Source: Bdellovibrio svalbardensis (lineage in GTDB: Bacteria; Bdellovibrionota; Bdellovibrionia; Bdellovibrionales; Bdellovibrionaceae). Taken from it: 64,000 bases of DNA. The first letter of the stretch is position 1. Every line of letters starts with the position of its first letter. Below, piece by piece: positions 1 through 8,227 of this stretch. The DNA lies in the NCBI RefSeq assembly GCF_029531655.1, contig NZ_JANRMI010000002.1, positions 930,001-994,000 on the forward strand, in the 5' to 3' direction. The position numbers and the translations under genes were made by a program. The notes under the pieces are model-generated. The model ran no database searches and had not been told where the DNA came from. It worked only from the letters and a program-made list of their open reading frames with translations.

Positions 1-590
1 GTCGCAGTCACCAGCTCCATCAAAGTCACTTTCTTACCAATGATCAAACGATCTTTGATATCCAAAATACGACTTGAGATGGACTGCGCTTTCGCCGCCA
101 CCTGGTGGACCTTCTTTTTAACAGCGCGAAGCGCTTTTCTATAAGATGAGATCAAAGAGAACAAAGCGTTCTCCTCTAAAACAATTTCATCTTCCTTTGG
201 AGTCAAAGACTCGCGAGTTCCACGCAACCACACGTCACGACCAACCAAAGGGCGATCATAAAGCAATTTTGAAGCTTCTTGGTATTTTTGATATTCCAGA
301 AGTTTTTGAACCAACTCTTTACGTGGATCTTCTTGTTCAACAACTTCACCGTTCTCGTCATACTGAGGAAGAAGCATACGAGACTTGATTTGAATCAAAG
401 TGGCTGCCATAGCGACAAACTCGCCAGCAACTTCCAGATCCAACTCTTTCATCAATTTGATGTATTCGAAGTATTGTTTGGTGATCTCATGGACTTTGAT
501 ATCCATGATGTCCATCTCTTCCTTACGGATGAGATACAAAAGAAGTCCCAAAGGTCCTTCGAATTTTGGTAGCTGTACATTAATACTCAT
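1..590 (-). CDS. scpA: Segregation and condensation protein A (partial, C-terminus off the window)
   Basis: Reading the minus strand from the ATG at 590 gives a protein beginning MSINVQLPKFEGPLGLLLYL, the typical ScpA kleisin N-terminus, followed by the 'EMDIMDIKVHEITKQYFEYI' helix that contacts the SMC neck and by 'AATLIQIKSRMLLP'. About 196 residues are visible; the C-terminal winged helix that binds the SMC head lies beyond base 1. ScpA bridges SMC and ScpB in the bacterial condensin that compacts and segregates chromosomes. It starts 16 bases after the end of trpS and is the third gene of an M50 protease-trpS-scpA run, an order common in deltaproteobacteria. Identification is firm; only the length is unknown. 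Confidence 0.95.
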   Translation of the reverse strand, partial: MSINVQLPKFEGPLGLLLYLIRKEEMDIMDIKVHEITKQYFEYIKLMKELDLEVAGEFVAMAATLIQIKSRMLLPQYDENGEVVEQEDPRKELVQKLLEYQKYQEASKLLYDRPLVGRDVWLRGTRESLTPKEDEIVLEENALFSLISSYRKALRAVKKKVHQVAAKAQSISSRILDIKDRLIIGKKVTLMELVTA

Positions 591-606
591 GAATAGGTCC
601 CTCTGG

Positions 607-1647
607 TCACTTTTCTGGCCACTTCATACTCGACCGCACTATATCCAAAGTCTTTTGTGCTTCCTTGCGTGCCTTGGCGCATCCAGCGGCGATGATTGAA
701 TCAAGCTGAGTTGGATTATTCAACAACTCTTTTTTCTTTTCTCGTGGCCCTGCTGAGATTTTCTCAAGGTTTTGCGATAAGCGTGCTTTGCAGTCCCCGC
801 AACCAATTCCTGCGGAGCGGCATCCCGCTTCAACCCACTGCAAATCCTCTGCTGTGGAGTAAAGTTTATGATAACCATACACTGAACATTTCGACGGTTC
901 CCCGACATCTTCCCTGCGCACACGCGCGGGATCGGTGACCATCAAGTTGACCTTTTTCTTCAGGTCTTTTTCCGAATCTTCCGTCAAATACAAAGTATTT
1001 CCGTAAGACTTCGACATCTTTCTTCCATCCAAACCAGTGACCAACGGGATTTCCGTCAGCATCGGATTCATTTCAGGAAGTTTTGCTTTATAGAGATGAT
1101 TAAAACGACGAACGATTTCACGAGAAATTTCCAAGTGCGAAACCTGATCGGCTCCGACCGGAACTTTTTGCGCGCGATAGATCGCAATATCCGCAGCTTG
1201 CAAAACCGGATAAGCAAAACGCCCGAGATTGTGGGTGTCGGTTGCTTTCATTTCCTCAACAGCATCTTTCCAGGTGTTCACACGTTCCAACCACCCCATC
1301 GGAGTGATGTTCGCGAAAATCATAAAAAGCTCTATGTGTTCTGGAATCTGGCTTTGCACAAAGAGAGTGCATTTCTCAGGATCCACGCCCCAGGCAATGA
1401 ACTCAGCAATCATCTCACGAGTCCAGGGTGCAATTTCCTTCGGTGATTTATAGGCAGTGGTCATCCCATGCCAGTCCATCGCACCAAAGAAACACTCGTA
1501 CTCATCCTGCAGCTGCACCCAATTTTGAAGCGCACCAAAGTAATGACCAATATGAAGACGGCCGGTGACACGCATGCCCGACATGACTCTTGGTTTTCTC
1601 ACTGGTTGTGTTGGGGCTTGAGGAGCTGCCTGAGTTACATCACTCAT
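607..1647 (-). CDS. trpS: Tryptophan--tRNA ligase
   Basis: This 346-residue class I aminoacyl-tRNA synthetase charges tRNA-Trp in the cytoplasm. The ATP-binding signatures are both visible: a HIGH motif ('GRLHIGHYFGALQNW', about residue 30) and a KMSKS loop ('KMSKSYGNTLYL', about residue 210). 'MDWHGMTTAYKSP' near residue 57 and 'PVGADQVSHLEISREI' near 160 are TrpS-type substrate-binding regions. The length matches bacterial TrpS. A short Pro/Gln-rich leader (residues 6-18) precedes the catalytic fold and is not part of the usual family N-terminus. Its ATG overlaps the TGA of the upstream M50 protease by four bases, so the two are probably translationally coupled. Confidence 0.97.
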   Translation of the reverse strand: MSDVTQAAPQAPTQPVRKPRVMSGMRVTGRLHIGHYFGALQNWVQLQDEYECFFGAMDWHGMTTAYKSPKEIAPWTREMIAEFIAWGVDPEKCTLFVQSQIPEHIELFMIFANITPMGWLERVNTWKDAVEEMKATDTHNLGRFAYPVLQAADIAIYRAQKVPVGADQVSHLEISREIVRRFNHLYKAKLPEMNPMLTEIPLVTGLDGRKMSKSYGNTLYLTEDSEKDLKKKVNLMVTDPARVRREDVGEPSKCSVYGYHKLYSTAEDLQWVEAGCRSAGIGCGDCKARLSQNLEKISAGPREKKKELLNNPTQLDSIIAAGCAKARKEAQKTLDIVRSSMKWPEK

Positions 1648-2312
1648 ACGCCAAAGCCGCCCAGCGCGAAAGTCACGAGATGGTTATAGCTCCAGAATAC
1701 TGGGATTGCGAGAATGCGCAAAGTTCCAGTCAAAACCAAAGCCATCAAAATCATGCTTGTGATATGTTCATTCTGTTCAAGCTTGTAATTCATTTGCGCA
1801 GGCAAGAAGCGCGCAAGAACTTTTCCGCCGTCCAATGGATGAAGCGGAATCATATTAAAGACAGCCAAGAACAAATTCGTAACAATGAAAGCCTTTAGAA
1901 TCTCAATCAGACCGCTCGCATAAGTGGCAGTTAGGAAATACTTCGCCACCACTGCAATCAATACAGATCCTACGATCGCCAAGAAAATATTAGAAAGAGG
2001 GCCGGCTAAGGCGATCCAGAACATATCTACTTTGGGATTTTTCAAATTGCGTGAATTCACCGGAACTGGTTTTGCCCAACCGAAGAAGATCGGTGTCGCC
2101 AAAACAATCGACATGATTGGAAGAATCAAAGTTCCAAGCATATCCATGTGCGCCAGAGGGTTCATCGTTAGACGTCCCATCATTTCCGCAGTATTATCGC
2201 CACGCAAACGCGCCACCCATCCGTGCGCGAACTCGTGAAAGCACAGCGCAAAAAGGAAGGGGATAAAATAAATGCCAATCTTGGCGCCGATTTCGATAAA
2301 ATCCATATTCAT
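1644..2312 (-). CDS. Site-2 protease family (M50) integral membrane protein
   Basis: A hydrophobic protein with the zinc-metalloprotease motif HEFAH in its first membrane segment and the second M50 signature 'FNMIPLHPLDGGKVL' near the C-terminus, whose Asp is the third zinc ligand. These are the hallmarks of short site-2 proteases of the FtsH-independent, RseP-less type (about 220 residues). They cleave within membranes, but the substrate cannot be read from sequence. I place the start at the ATG at 2312, giving 222 residues, because GAGAG lies just upstream and the reading frame before it (to 2444) is polar and unlike the family. Promoter-proximal gene of the M50-trpS-scpA run. Confidence 0.88.
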   Translation of the reverse strand: MNMDFIEIGAKIGIYFIPFLFALCFHEFAHGWVARLRGDNTAEMMGRLTMNPLAHMDMLGTLILPIMSIVLATPIFFGWAKPVPVNSRNLKNPKVDMFWIALAGPLSNIFLAIVGSVLIAVVAKYFLTATYASGLIEILKAFIVTNLFLAVFNMIPLHPLDGGKVLARFLPAQMNYKLEQNEHITSMILMALVLTGTLRILAIPVFWSYNHLVTFALGGFGV

Positions 2313-2516
2313 ATCACTCTCATTCTTTAGAAGCTTAAAATCATACCTAGACTCTTGTCTAGCATGACGAATCACTTGCACATTTAAAGTGCAGCCAGTG
2401 TAACACAGCTTGTTAAGAGAAAGTCTCTTGTCCTTCTCTGCCACAACCAGCTCTTGAAATAAGGGAATGATGTGAGTATGGTCTTCGCACTGAATACTAT
2501 GACTTAAGGAGAGACC

Positions 2517-3683
2517 ATGTCTGACGTAACAAACGCACGTCCTGCACTCACAATGCTATCAGAGGACGAAGTTGCATTCCGCGATGCTGTTCGCGCCTTC
2601 GCTGAATCTGAAATCAAACCTCATGTGACACATATGGACGAAAAGGCAGAAATGAGCCCTGAGATCCTTAAAAAGCTCTTTGAAATGGGCTTGATGGGTA
2701 TCGAAACGCCAGAAAAATTTGGCGGCGCAGGTTCAACTTTCACAATGGCTTGCTTGGCTGTTGAAGAAATTGGTCGCGTAGACGGTTCTGTTTCAGTACT
2801 TGTCGACGTTCAAAACACTTTGACGACAAATGCTTTCCTAAAATGGGGAACTGAAGCTCAACAATCTAAATACTTGAGCAAAATGGCCACTGAATGGGTT
2901 GGCGCTTATGCCTTGTCTGAATCTTCTTCTGGTTCTGATGCTTTCGCATTGAAATTGAAAGCTGAAGATAAAGGTGACAAATGGGTTTTGAACGGTTCAA
3001 AACTTTGGATCACTAACGGTAAAGAAGCTAACGTGTTTATCGTGTTCGCAAATATCGATCACGCTAAAGGCTACAAAGGCATCACTGCTTTCATCGTAGA
3101 AAAAGGCTTCCCAGGATTTAAAGTAGGTAAAAAAGAAGACAAACTTGGTATCCGCGCGTCTTCAACAACTGAATTGTTGTTCGAAAACTGCGAAGTTCCA
3201 AAAGAAAATGTTCTTGGCGAAGTTGGCAAAGGCTACAAGATCGCTATCGAAACTTTAAATGAAGGTCGTATCGGTATCGGTGCGCAAATGGTTGGTATCG
3301 CACAAGGCGCTTACGAAGCAGCTTTGGGTTATGTTAAAGGCCGTGAGCAATTCGGCAAACCAATCGCCCACTACCAAGGCGTTCAATTCCAGTTGGCAGA
3401 AATGCGCACTGAACTTGAAGCCGCTCGTTTGATGGTTTACAACGCCGCTCGCTTGAAAGATGCCGGCCAGGATTTCATCGAATCAGCAGCTATGGCAAAA
3501 CTTTATGCTTCTCGCGCGGCAGAGAAAATCACTTCTAAAGCAATTGATTTGTTCGGCGGCAACGGATTCACAAAAGAATATCCAGTTGAAAAGTTCTGGA
3601 GAGATGCAAAAATTGGTCAGATCTACGAAGGTACGACAAATATGCAACTTCAAACTATCGCAAAAATGGAACTAGACAAGTAG
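2517..3683 (+). CDS. Acyl-CoA dehydrogenase (short-chain type)
   Basis: A 388-residue FAD-dependent acyl-CoA dehydrogenase that introduces the alpha-beta double bond in a CoA thioester, passing electrons to ETF. Visible signatures are 'YALSESSSGSDAFALKL' (flavin/substrate loop), 'REQFGKPIAHYQGVQFQLAEM' region and the C-terminal 'GGNGFTKEYPVEKFWRDAK' followed by 'IGQIYEGTTNMQLQTIAK', whose Glu in YEG sits where the catalytic base lies in short-chain and short-branched-chain enzymes. A strong ribosome-binding site (AAGGAGAG) precedes the ATG. It is divergent from the M50 operon and followed at 43 bases by a peptide-binding protein. Substrate could be butyryl-CoA or a branched-chain acyl-CoA; sequence alone does not decide. 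Confidence 0.93.
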   Translation: MSDVTNARPALTMLSEDEVAFRDAVRAFAESEIKPHVTHMDEKAEMSPEILKKLFEMGLMGIETPEKFGGAGSTFTMACLAVEEIGRVDGSVSVLVDVQNTLTTNAFLKWGTEAQQSKYLSKMATEWVGAYALSESSSGSDAFALKLKAEDKGDKWVLNGSKLWITNGKEANVFIVFANIDHAKGYKGITAFIVEKGFPGFKVGKKEDKLGIRASSTTELLFENCEVPKENVLGEVGKGYKIAIETLNEGRIGIGAQMVGIAQGAYEAALGYVKGREQFGKPIAHYQGVQFQLAEMRTELEAARLMVYNAARLKDAGQDFIESAAMAKLYASRAAEKITSKAIDLFGGNGFTKEYPVEKFWRDAKIGQIYEGTTNMQLQTIAKMELDK

Positions 3684-3702
3684 TCCCCTACTGGACTTCG
3701 GC

Positions 3703-3736
3703 GGAATCTCATATCACTATGTTGGTATGAGATTCC
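3703..3736 (+). promoter_or_regulatory. Perfect inverted repeat enclosing the start codon of the next gene
   Basis: Arms GGAATCTCATA (3703-3713) and TATGAGATTCC (3726-3736) are an exact 11-bp inverted repeat with a 12-base loop. The ATG of the binding-protein gene (3727-3729) lies inside the right arm and the presumed SD region lies in the loop. No T-run follows, so it does not look like an intrinsic terminator. It could limit translation initiation or mark the acyl-CoA dehydrogenase mRNA end. Confidence 0.6.
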
Positions 3737-5286
3737 TTCCGGCATTACTAGTTAGTTTTATTTTCTCGTATGCACACGGCATTGATGCATCAATGCCCAA
3801 ATCGGTAAGCATTGATACTTCAATGCCGGTTAGTTCACCTTCTGTCTTCAGACTTCATCTTTCAAACGAGCCCTCAAGCTTAGACCCGAATAAACAGAAG
3901 ACCTCCGCCTCCAGCTACCTTCTTGGCAATCTCTTTCGTAATTTCTTTACCTTTGACGATCAAAAAGGTCTGCTTCCAGATCTTGGAGAAAGTTGTACGC
4001 GCGCGAAGGATAAATCCCTCACTTGCAAAATAAAAAAAGATCAACAATGGAGCGATGGCAGCCCCATTACCTCCGAAGACTTTATTCGCACTTACAAAAA
4101 GATTCTAAATCCCAAAACAGCGGCTCCCCGCGCGGACTTTCTTTTTAAGATCAAAAATGCGCTTGAAATCTATAAAGGCGAAAAAGATCCCGGCACCTTG
4201 GGGATTTCAGCTCCAGATCGTTGGACTTTGAAATTTGAATTCTCGGAACCAGATCCTGATTTTGAATACAACCTCGCAAGTTTTATTTTGGCTCCTACGA
4301 AGGACAATCTCGAAGTTGCCTCTGGTTCAGTTTCTGGTTCAGTTTTTGGCCTCATTGTGTCTGGCCCCTACAAACTGAAAGAATGGAAAAAGGGTCAACG
4401 CCTGATCCTGGAACCAAATTTGAAATATCAAATGGGACATCCCAAGCGCCCTCAAGTTGAGTTTCTATTTATCGAAGAAGACACCGTGGCATTGCAGCTC
4501 TATGAAAAAAACGAGCTGCAATTCCTACGCAGACTGCCGACTCTGTTTATTCCCAACTACAAAGACCGCAAAGATTTCTACTGGATTCCGGTCACGCGAT
4601 TTGACTATATTGGTTTCGGCCCAGAGCTCGCAGATCAAGAAGATCTCCGCAAAGCCTTCATTTATTCTCTGAATTATGAGGAGCTTCAAAAGATTTTTTC
4701 ATCCAAAGGACGCCCTGGCTGTGCGGGTCTTCCTGACTCTTGGTTCCCAAGCAAAGCTCCGTGCTTTAACTATGATCTAAAAAAAGTCCCTGCCGTTAAA
4801 AGCTCGAAAACTTATACATTAATGTTTTCAGCCCTTGGCGGAGAAGATCACAAGCGTGCGACCGAATGGATGCAAGATCAATGGTCTAAGAATGCTCACC
4901 TAAAAACCAATCTTCAGGTCAAAGAGAACAAAATCTATTTGGCTGAGTTGCAAAATAAAACTCCAGCCCTCTTTCGCAAAGGGGTCGCTCCTGATCGTCC
5001 CACTTGTTTGGCGGCCCTGGAAACCTTCGGCCCTTTAAGCGCAGAAAACTACCTTCGCTTAAATTCACCGGAGTACAAAAAAATCCTAGACTCATTAGGG
5101 AAGTCCAGTAAACCCGTGGAACAGAAAAAACTCTGCCTCGAGGGCGTTGAATACCTTATGAACCATCACCTTCTCATCCCTATGGGGGCGATTCATTTCT
5201 CGATTTTGGCCAAAAAGGAATTTACTGGTTGGAAGCTGAATCAAATGAATCAGCTGGACTTGTCTCAACTCCATTCAGGCCCTTAA
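3727..5286 (+). CDS. Periplasmic peptide/solute-binding protein (SBP_bac_5, OppA-like)
   Basis: A 519-residue exported protein with a Sec signal peptide (residues 1-18, cleavage about YAHG). The mature part opens with the family pattern 'FRLHLSNEPSSLDPNKQK', then 'NLFRNFFTFDDQKGLLPDLGESCT' region and 'QQWSDGSPITSEDF', all typical of extracellular family 5 solute receptors for oligopeptides. No permease or ATPase gene is adjacent, so it may work with distant ABC subunits or act alone. Two small in-frame duplications are visible: IDASMP/IDTSMP near residues 19-34 and SGSV/SGSV near residue 200. The start codon lies in a strong hairpin. The EAL gene follows after 11 bases, suggesting co-transcription. 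Confidence 0.85.
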   Translation: MRFLPALLVSFIFSYAHGIDASMPKSVSIDTSMPVSSPSVFRLHLSNEPSSLDPNKQKTSASSYLLGNLFRNFFTFDDQKGLLPDLGESCTRAKDKSLTCKIKKDQQWSDGSPITSEDFIRTYKKILNPKTAAPRADFLFKIKNALEIYKGEKDPGTLGISAPDRWTLKFEFSEPDPDFEYNLASFILAPTKDNLEVASGSVSGSVFGLIVSGPYKLKEWKKGQRLILEPNLKYQMGHPKRPQVEFLFIEEDTVALQLYEKNELQFLRRLPTLFIPNYKDRKDFYWIPVTRFDYIGFGPELADQEDLRKAFIYSLNYEELQKIFSSKGRPGCAGLPDSWFPSKAPCFNYDLKKVPAVKSSKTYTLMFSALGGEDHKRATEWMQDQWSKNAHLKTNLQVKENKIYLAELQNKTPALFRKGVAPDRPTCLAALETFGPLSAENYLRLNSPEYKKILDSLGKSSKPVEQKKLCLEGVEYLMNHHLLIPMGAIHFSILAKKEFTGWKLNQMNQLDLSQLHSGP

Positions 5287-5297
5287 ACTAGAAACCT

Positions 5298-6500
5298 ATG
5301 ACACTACCATCTCAGTCCGTCGATATTCACAAAGACCAACTTATTTTCAGTGAGGGGGATGCAGGCGATTGCGCTTACATCATCGAAAAAGGTCGAGTGT
5401 TGGTTTTCATCACAAAAGACAAAGAAGAAATTCCTCTTTCTATTTTGGGCGAAGGTGAGTTTTTTGGCGAGATGTCGTTGATTGATAATCAGAATCGCTC
5501 TGCCTCTGTCAGAGCCCTGGAAGATGTCACTTTAGGCATCGTCACAAAACAACAACTCTTAGAGCGCATTTCAACTGCCGATACCGTTGTTCAACTTTTG
5601 ATGCGGGTTCTTTTGAAGCGTCTTCGTCGCAATAATATGCACAGTCGCGGCATCAGCCGCATTGGCGAGTTGCAACTGGAAAACACCGGGATTGGTGACG
5701 ACAAAACTCAATCAGCTCTGGATCAGATCAAACTTGAAAATCAAATTTTCCTGGCATTTCAGAACAAAGAATTCGAACTTTTCTATCAGCCCATTATTGA
5801 ACTAAAATCTCGCAAGATCGTCGGTGCCGAAGCTTTGCTTCGCTGGAAAAGCCCCACGCAAGGGTTGATCTCTCCCAATGTCTTTATCGACGTCATTGAG
5901 AACTCTTCAATGGTCATTCCGATTGGCCACTGGATTATCAACCAGGCTTTAAAAGATCTAAAGACCATTCGCGATCATTTGATTGCTAACAAAAAAGACA
6001 AAGTCGCTGATGAATTCATGATGAGCATCAACATCTCAGGTCGTCAATTCACTCACACTGACTTCGTCAACAACCTGGAAGATCTTCGCGAAAAGCATGA
6101 TCTGCCCACCAAGAATATCAAACTTGAAATGACTGAGCGAATTATGATGGATGGAGCGATCGCCCTTGATGCTCTTCATCAATGCCGCGCACAAGGCTAC
6201 GCTATCTCTATTGATGACTTCGGAACTGGTTTTTCGAGCTTGCAGTACTTAACACAGATGCCGATCAGCTTCTTAAAAGTAGATCGTTCATTCGTGATGA
6301 AAGTATTAAGCGATCCCAAATCACGTGCCGTCGTGAGCTCTATCATCCATTTGGCCCACGCCATGGACATTGAGATTATCGCCGAAGGAATTGAGACCAA
6401 CGAGGAATCTATCGTTCTAGAGACTCTGGGCGCACGTTATGGCCAGGGCTATCTCTTCTCAAAACCAGTCGAATTTTCAAGCTTTATGAAAATGCTTTAA
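5298..6500 (+). CDS. Cyclic-nucleotide-binding / EAL c-di-GMP phosphodiesterase
   Basis: A 400-residue cytoplasmic signalling protein. Residues 8-110 form a CRP-like cyclic-nucleotide-binding domain with the phosphate-binding cassette pattern 'GEFFGEMSLIDNQNRSASV'. Residues 145-400 form an EAL domain with all expected catalytic residues: E178-A-L, N245, E280, D306-D307 in 'IDDFGTGFSSL', K327, E363 and Q383 in 'YGQGYLF'. It should therefore hydrolyse c-di-GMP, with activity gated by the N-terminal domain. No GGDEF domain and no membrane segment is present. Its ligand could be cAMP, cGMP or c-di-GMP itself. It follows the binding-protein gene by 11 bases and is terminated near a GGTGCC palindrome. 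Confidence 0.92.
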   Translation: MTLPSQSVDIHKDQLIFSEGDAGDCAYIIEKGRVLVFITKDKEEIPLSILGEGEFFGEMSLIDNQNRSASVRALEDVTLGIVTKQQLLERISTADTVVQLLMRVLLKRLRRNNMHSRGISRIGELQLENTGIGDDKTQSALDQIKLENQIFLAFQNKEFELFYQPIIELKSRKIVGAEALLRWKSPTQGLISPNVFIDVIENSSMVIPIGHWIINQALKDLKTIRDHLIANKKDKVADEFMMSINISGRQFTHTDFVNNLEDLREKHDLPTKNIKLEMTERIMMDGAIALDALHQCRAQGYAISIDDFGTGFSSLQYLTQMPISFLKVDRSFVMKVLSDPKSRAVVSSIIHLAHAMDIEIIAEGIETNEESIVLETLGARYGQGYLFSKPVEFSSFMKML

Positions 6501-6509
6501 GCAAAAACA

Positions 6510-6534
6510 GCAAAAGGTGCCTGGCACCTTTTGC
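6510..6534. repeat. Dispersed palindrome family A, copy 1 (possible terminator)
   Basis: Arms GCAAAAGGTGCC and GGCACCTTTTGC flank a single T. A second copy lies at 45872-45896. The two share this palindrome plus the adjoining GCGAGTGAA, about 34 bp identical in inverted orientation. It sits between the convergent EAL and IucA/IucC-like genes, where it could also end transcription. Confidence 0.8.
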
Positions 6535-6553
6535 TTCACTCGCGGCGTCACGA

Positions 6554-7720
6554 TCATAGGAATATGCGCTGACAACTTAAGGTGTTCGTTTTTTTGAATT
6601 CTCTCTTGATGACCTGCTCAAAAGATGGATGGAAATTAAGACTCTTTAACTTCTTTTTTAGAATATCAAAAGACGATCCCACCAGATAAGTTTGAAACGC
6701 TGTCTCCATAACCGGAGACCACTCCTGAGGACGGCTCCCTGGAACTTTCTTGGATCTCATTTTTTGAAGATTTTCTAAATCAAAAATCCACGCGGCGTCT
6801 TTCTGCGACAATAAAGTCTCATCCTTAAATCCCAGCTTCTTACGGAGTTCAAAATCCACGCGTGCTCCATCTAAATCGCGATAGAAGATCCTTCCCGTAA
6901 ATTTTCCACTTTGATCTATTTCCAACAGAGTATTTTGCTGATGCATTTCAAGAGCAACACCATGCTGAGCCCCTTTAATAAAGGCCTCCAGCAAAGAAGG
7001 AAGTATTTCCTGCAGCACCAGATGTTCAGCACTCACCCCACGAAGAGCGGCCTCCTTCTCCAAAAGCGATCCATCCGAATGCTTGGCCACATAAGACAAA
7101 AGAGGCACCAGAGTGTTTGAGCCCTTCACCAAAGTTGCGGGAATTTCACGCACGATGAAGCCAAAGGGGCTATTAGGGGTTTTGTCATAAAACGCCAGCG
7201 GCTCAGGCAGAAAATGAAATCCTGAAGCCTGCGACAGAAGATCGTTGATGGCGGTCGCCCGGGACATTTGCAGGGGATAAACCGTGCGAATCGCCCCGTT
7301 AATTTTTTGTGGCAATGAGACTTTCACCATCAAATCATCGACAAAAAAAGTTCTGGGCGAAGTTGTTGGTCGTGCTGAAACTTCCTTAAGAGTCCCTTGC
7401 GAAATCAACTCTTTGAATAGTTCTGTGGCCTTGGGGTGAATGTAGAATTTTATCTTTCCATCAGCCGTCTTCAATTTTTCAAAAATTTCAGGCTTTAAAG
7501 ATTTCGCAGAAATAAAGTCCACTTTTCCCGGGTCGATCTCCAAAACATAAAGCGTCTCAGTTTGATACGAACTCAATTCAGCCTTCGAAGGAAGCTGATG
7601 ATAGATACTGGAATTCAACTGTAAATCATTGCGCTCAACTTCCCATTTTTGCCAACGCTCCAGGTCCGCATAAGCCTGAGAAAGAAATAGGAATGAGATG
7701 AGCCCGAAAAATAACTTCAT
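6554..7720 (-). CDS. Exported IucA/IucC-like (NIS siderophore synthetase-related) protein
   Basis: A 388-residue protein with a clear Sec signal peptide (residues 1-18, SQAYA). The rest carries, in the right order, motifs of the NRPS-independent siderophore synthetase fold: 'FYIHP' (94-96), 'TTSPRTFF' (S121, R123, T124), 'MVKVSLP' (K133), 'INGAIRT' (R145), 'LPEP' then 'IVREIP' (R191), and 'HGVALEMHQQN' (H260, N263) followed by 'FYRDLDG' (R281, D282). In known enzymes these residues bind ATP and citrate. The usual N-terminal ATP-lid region of about 150 residues is missing and the protein is far shorter than the 550-600 typical. Export is unexpected because ATP is cytoplasmic, so it may be a repurposed or inactive family member. 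Motif-based inference. Confidence 0.6.
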   Translation of the reverse strand: MKLFFGLISFLFLSQAYADLERWQKWEVERNDLQLNSSIYHQLPSKAELSSYQTETLYVLEIDPGKVDFISAKSLKPEIFEKLKTADGKIKFYIHPKATELFKELISQGTLKEVSARPTTSPRTFFVDDLMVKVSLPQKINGAIRTVYPLQMSRATAINDLLSQASGFHFLPEPLAFYDKTPNSPFGFIVREIPATLVKGSNTLVPLLSYVAKHSDGSLLEKEAALRGVSAEHLVLQEILPSLLEAFIKGAQHGVALEMHQQNTLLEIDQSGKFTGRIFYRDLDGARVDFELRKKLGFKDETLLSQKDAAWIFDLENLQKMRSKKVPGSRPQEWSPVMETAFQTYLVGSSFDILKKKLKSLNFHPSFEQVIKREFKKTNTLSCQRIFL

Positions 7721-7753
7721 ACGCTTGATCTAGCAAATTGTTCGCCGTCAGAA

Positions 7754-7774
7754 AGGCGGCAAAAATAGCCGCCT
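7754..7774. other. GC-rich hairpin in a divergent intergenic region
   Basis: Arms AGGCGGC (7754-7760) and GCCGCCT (7768-7774) with a 7-base A/T loop, followed on plus by CATTTTG. It lies between the divergent IucA/IucC-like gene and the 73-residue protein gene, so it is not an obvious terminator for either; it could be a leader element or end a short transcript. Confidence 0.45.
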
Positions 7775-7900
7775 CATTTTGAGATTCATCAAAGGAACAC
7801 GAATTTTAATTCAGTCAACTAAAGTCCATAAGACCATCGCCGATAAGTTCTTTGTCTTAAGACTATTAACCAGCTTAAGAGTCAACTTGGGGGTTCCTAT

Positions 7901-8122
7901 ATGGCTGACAAAAAGTTTGAAAAACAGATTCCAAATAATGTTGTTTCTCTAGAGTCTTCAAAATGCTGCGGCGAAGGCTGCAAAAAGAAATCAGAAAAAG
8001 CCGGCTTTTGCGCCGAGCATTTCGACTGGTTTAAAGCGGGCTTGATTACAAAAGAAGGTATGAAAGCACCTGATTTTGATAAGAAGCATTATTACTATGT
8101 TGCCTCTAAAAAGGCTGCTTAA
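7901..8122 (+). CDS. Small cysteine-containing hypothetical protein
   Basis: I do not recognise this 73-residue protein. It has no signal peptide. A short N-terminal half leads into 'SSKCCGEGCKKKSEKAGFC' and 'AEHFDWFKAGLI', placing C23, C24, C28, C37 and a His within about 18 residues; this could bind a metal ion such as zinc. The C-terminus is basic and aromatic ('KKHYYYVASKKAA'). The TTGGGGGTTCC sequence before the ATG gives a ribosome-binding site. A strong intrinsic terminator follows at once, so it is probably expressed alone. Codon use and spacing support a real gene. Confidence 0.7.
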   Translation: MADKKFEKQIPNNVVSLESSKCCGEGCKKKSEKAGFCAEHFDWFKAGLITKEGMKAPDFDKKHYYYVASKKAA

Positions 8123-8174
8123 TCGTTCCTATTTATCGATTTCTACCGTTAAGCTTTAATCTCCGTTAAAGCTA

Positions 8175-8203
8175 AAAAAGCCAGGTTTCCCACCTGGCTT
8201 TTT
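8175..8203. terminator. Bidirectional rho-independent terminator
   Basis: Arms AAAAAGCCAGGT and ACCTGGCTTTTT around a TTCCC loop form a 12-bp stem flanked by A and T tracts. It separates the 73-residue gene (plus) from the 29-residue ORF (minus), which converge on it. Confidence 0.92.
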
Positions 8204-8227
8204 ACTTTTTTAGAGGCCTATCTCCAC

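Noticed and set aside
2313-2444. N-terminal extension of the M50 protease to 2444
   Set aside because: The added 44 residues are polar and unlike the family; the ATG at 2312 has an SD.
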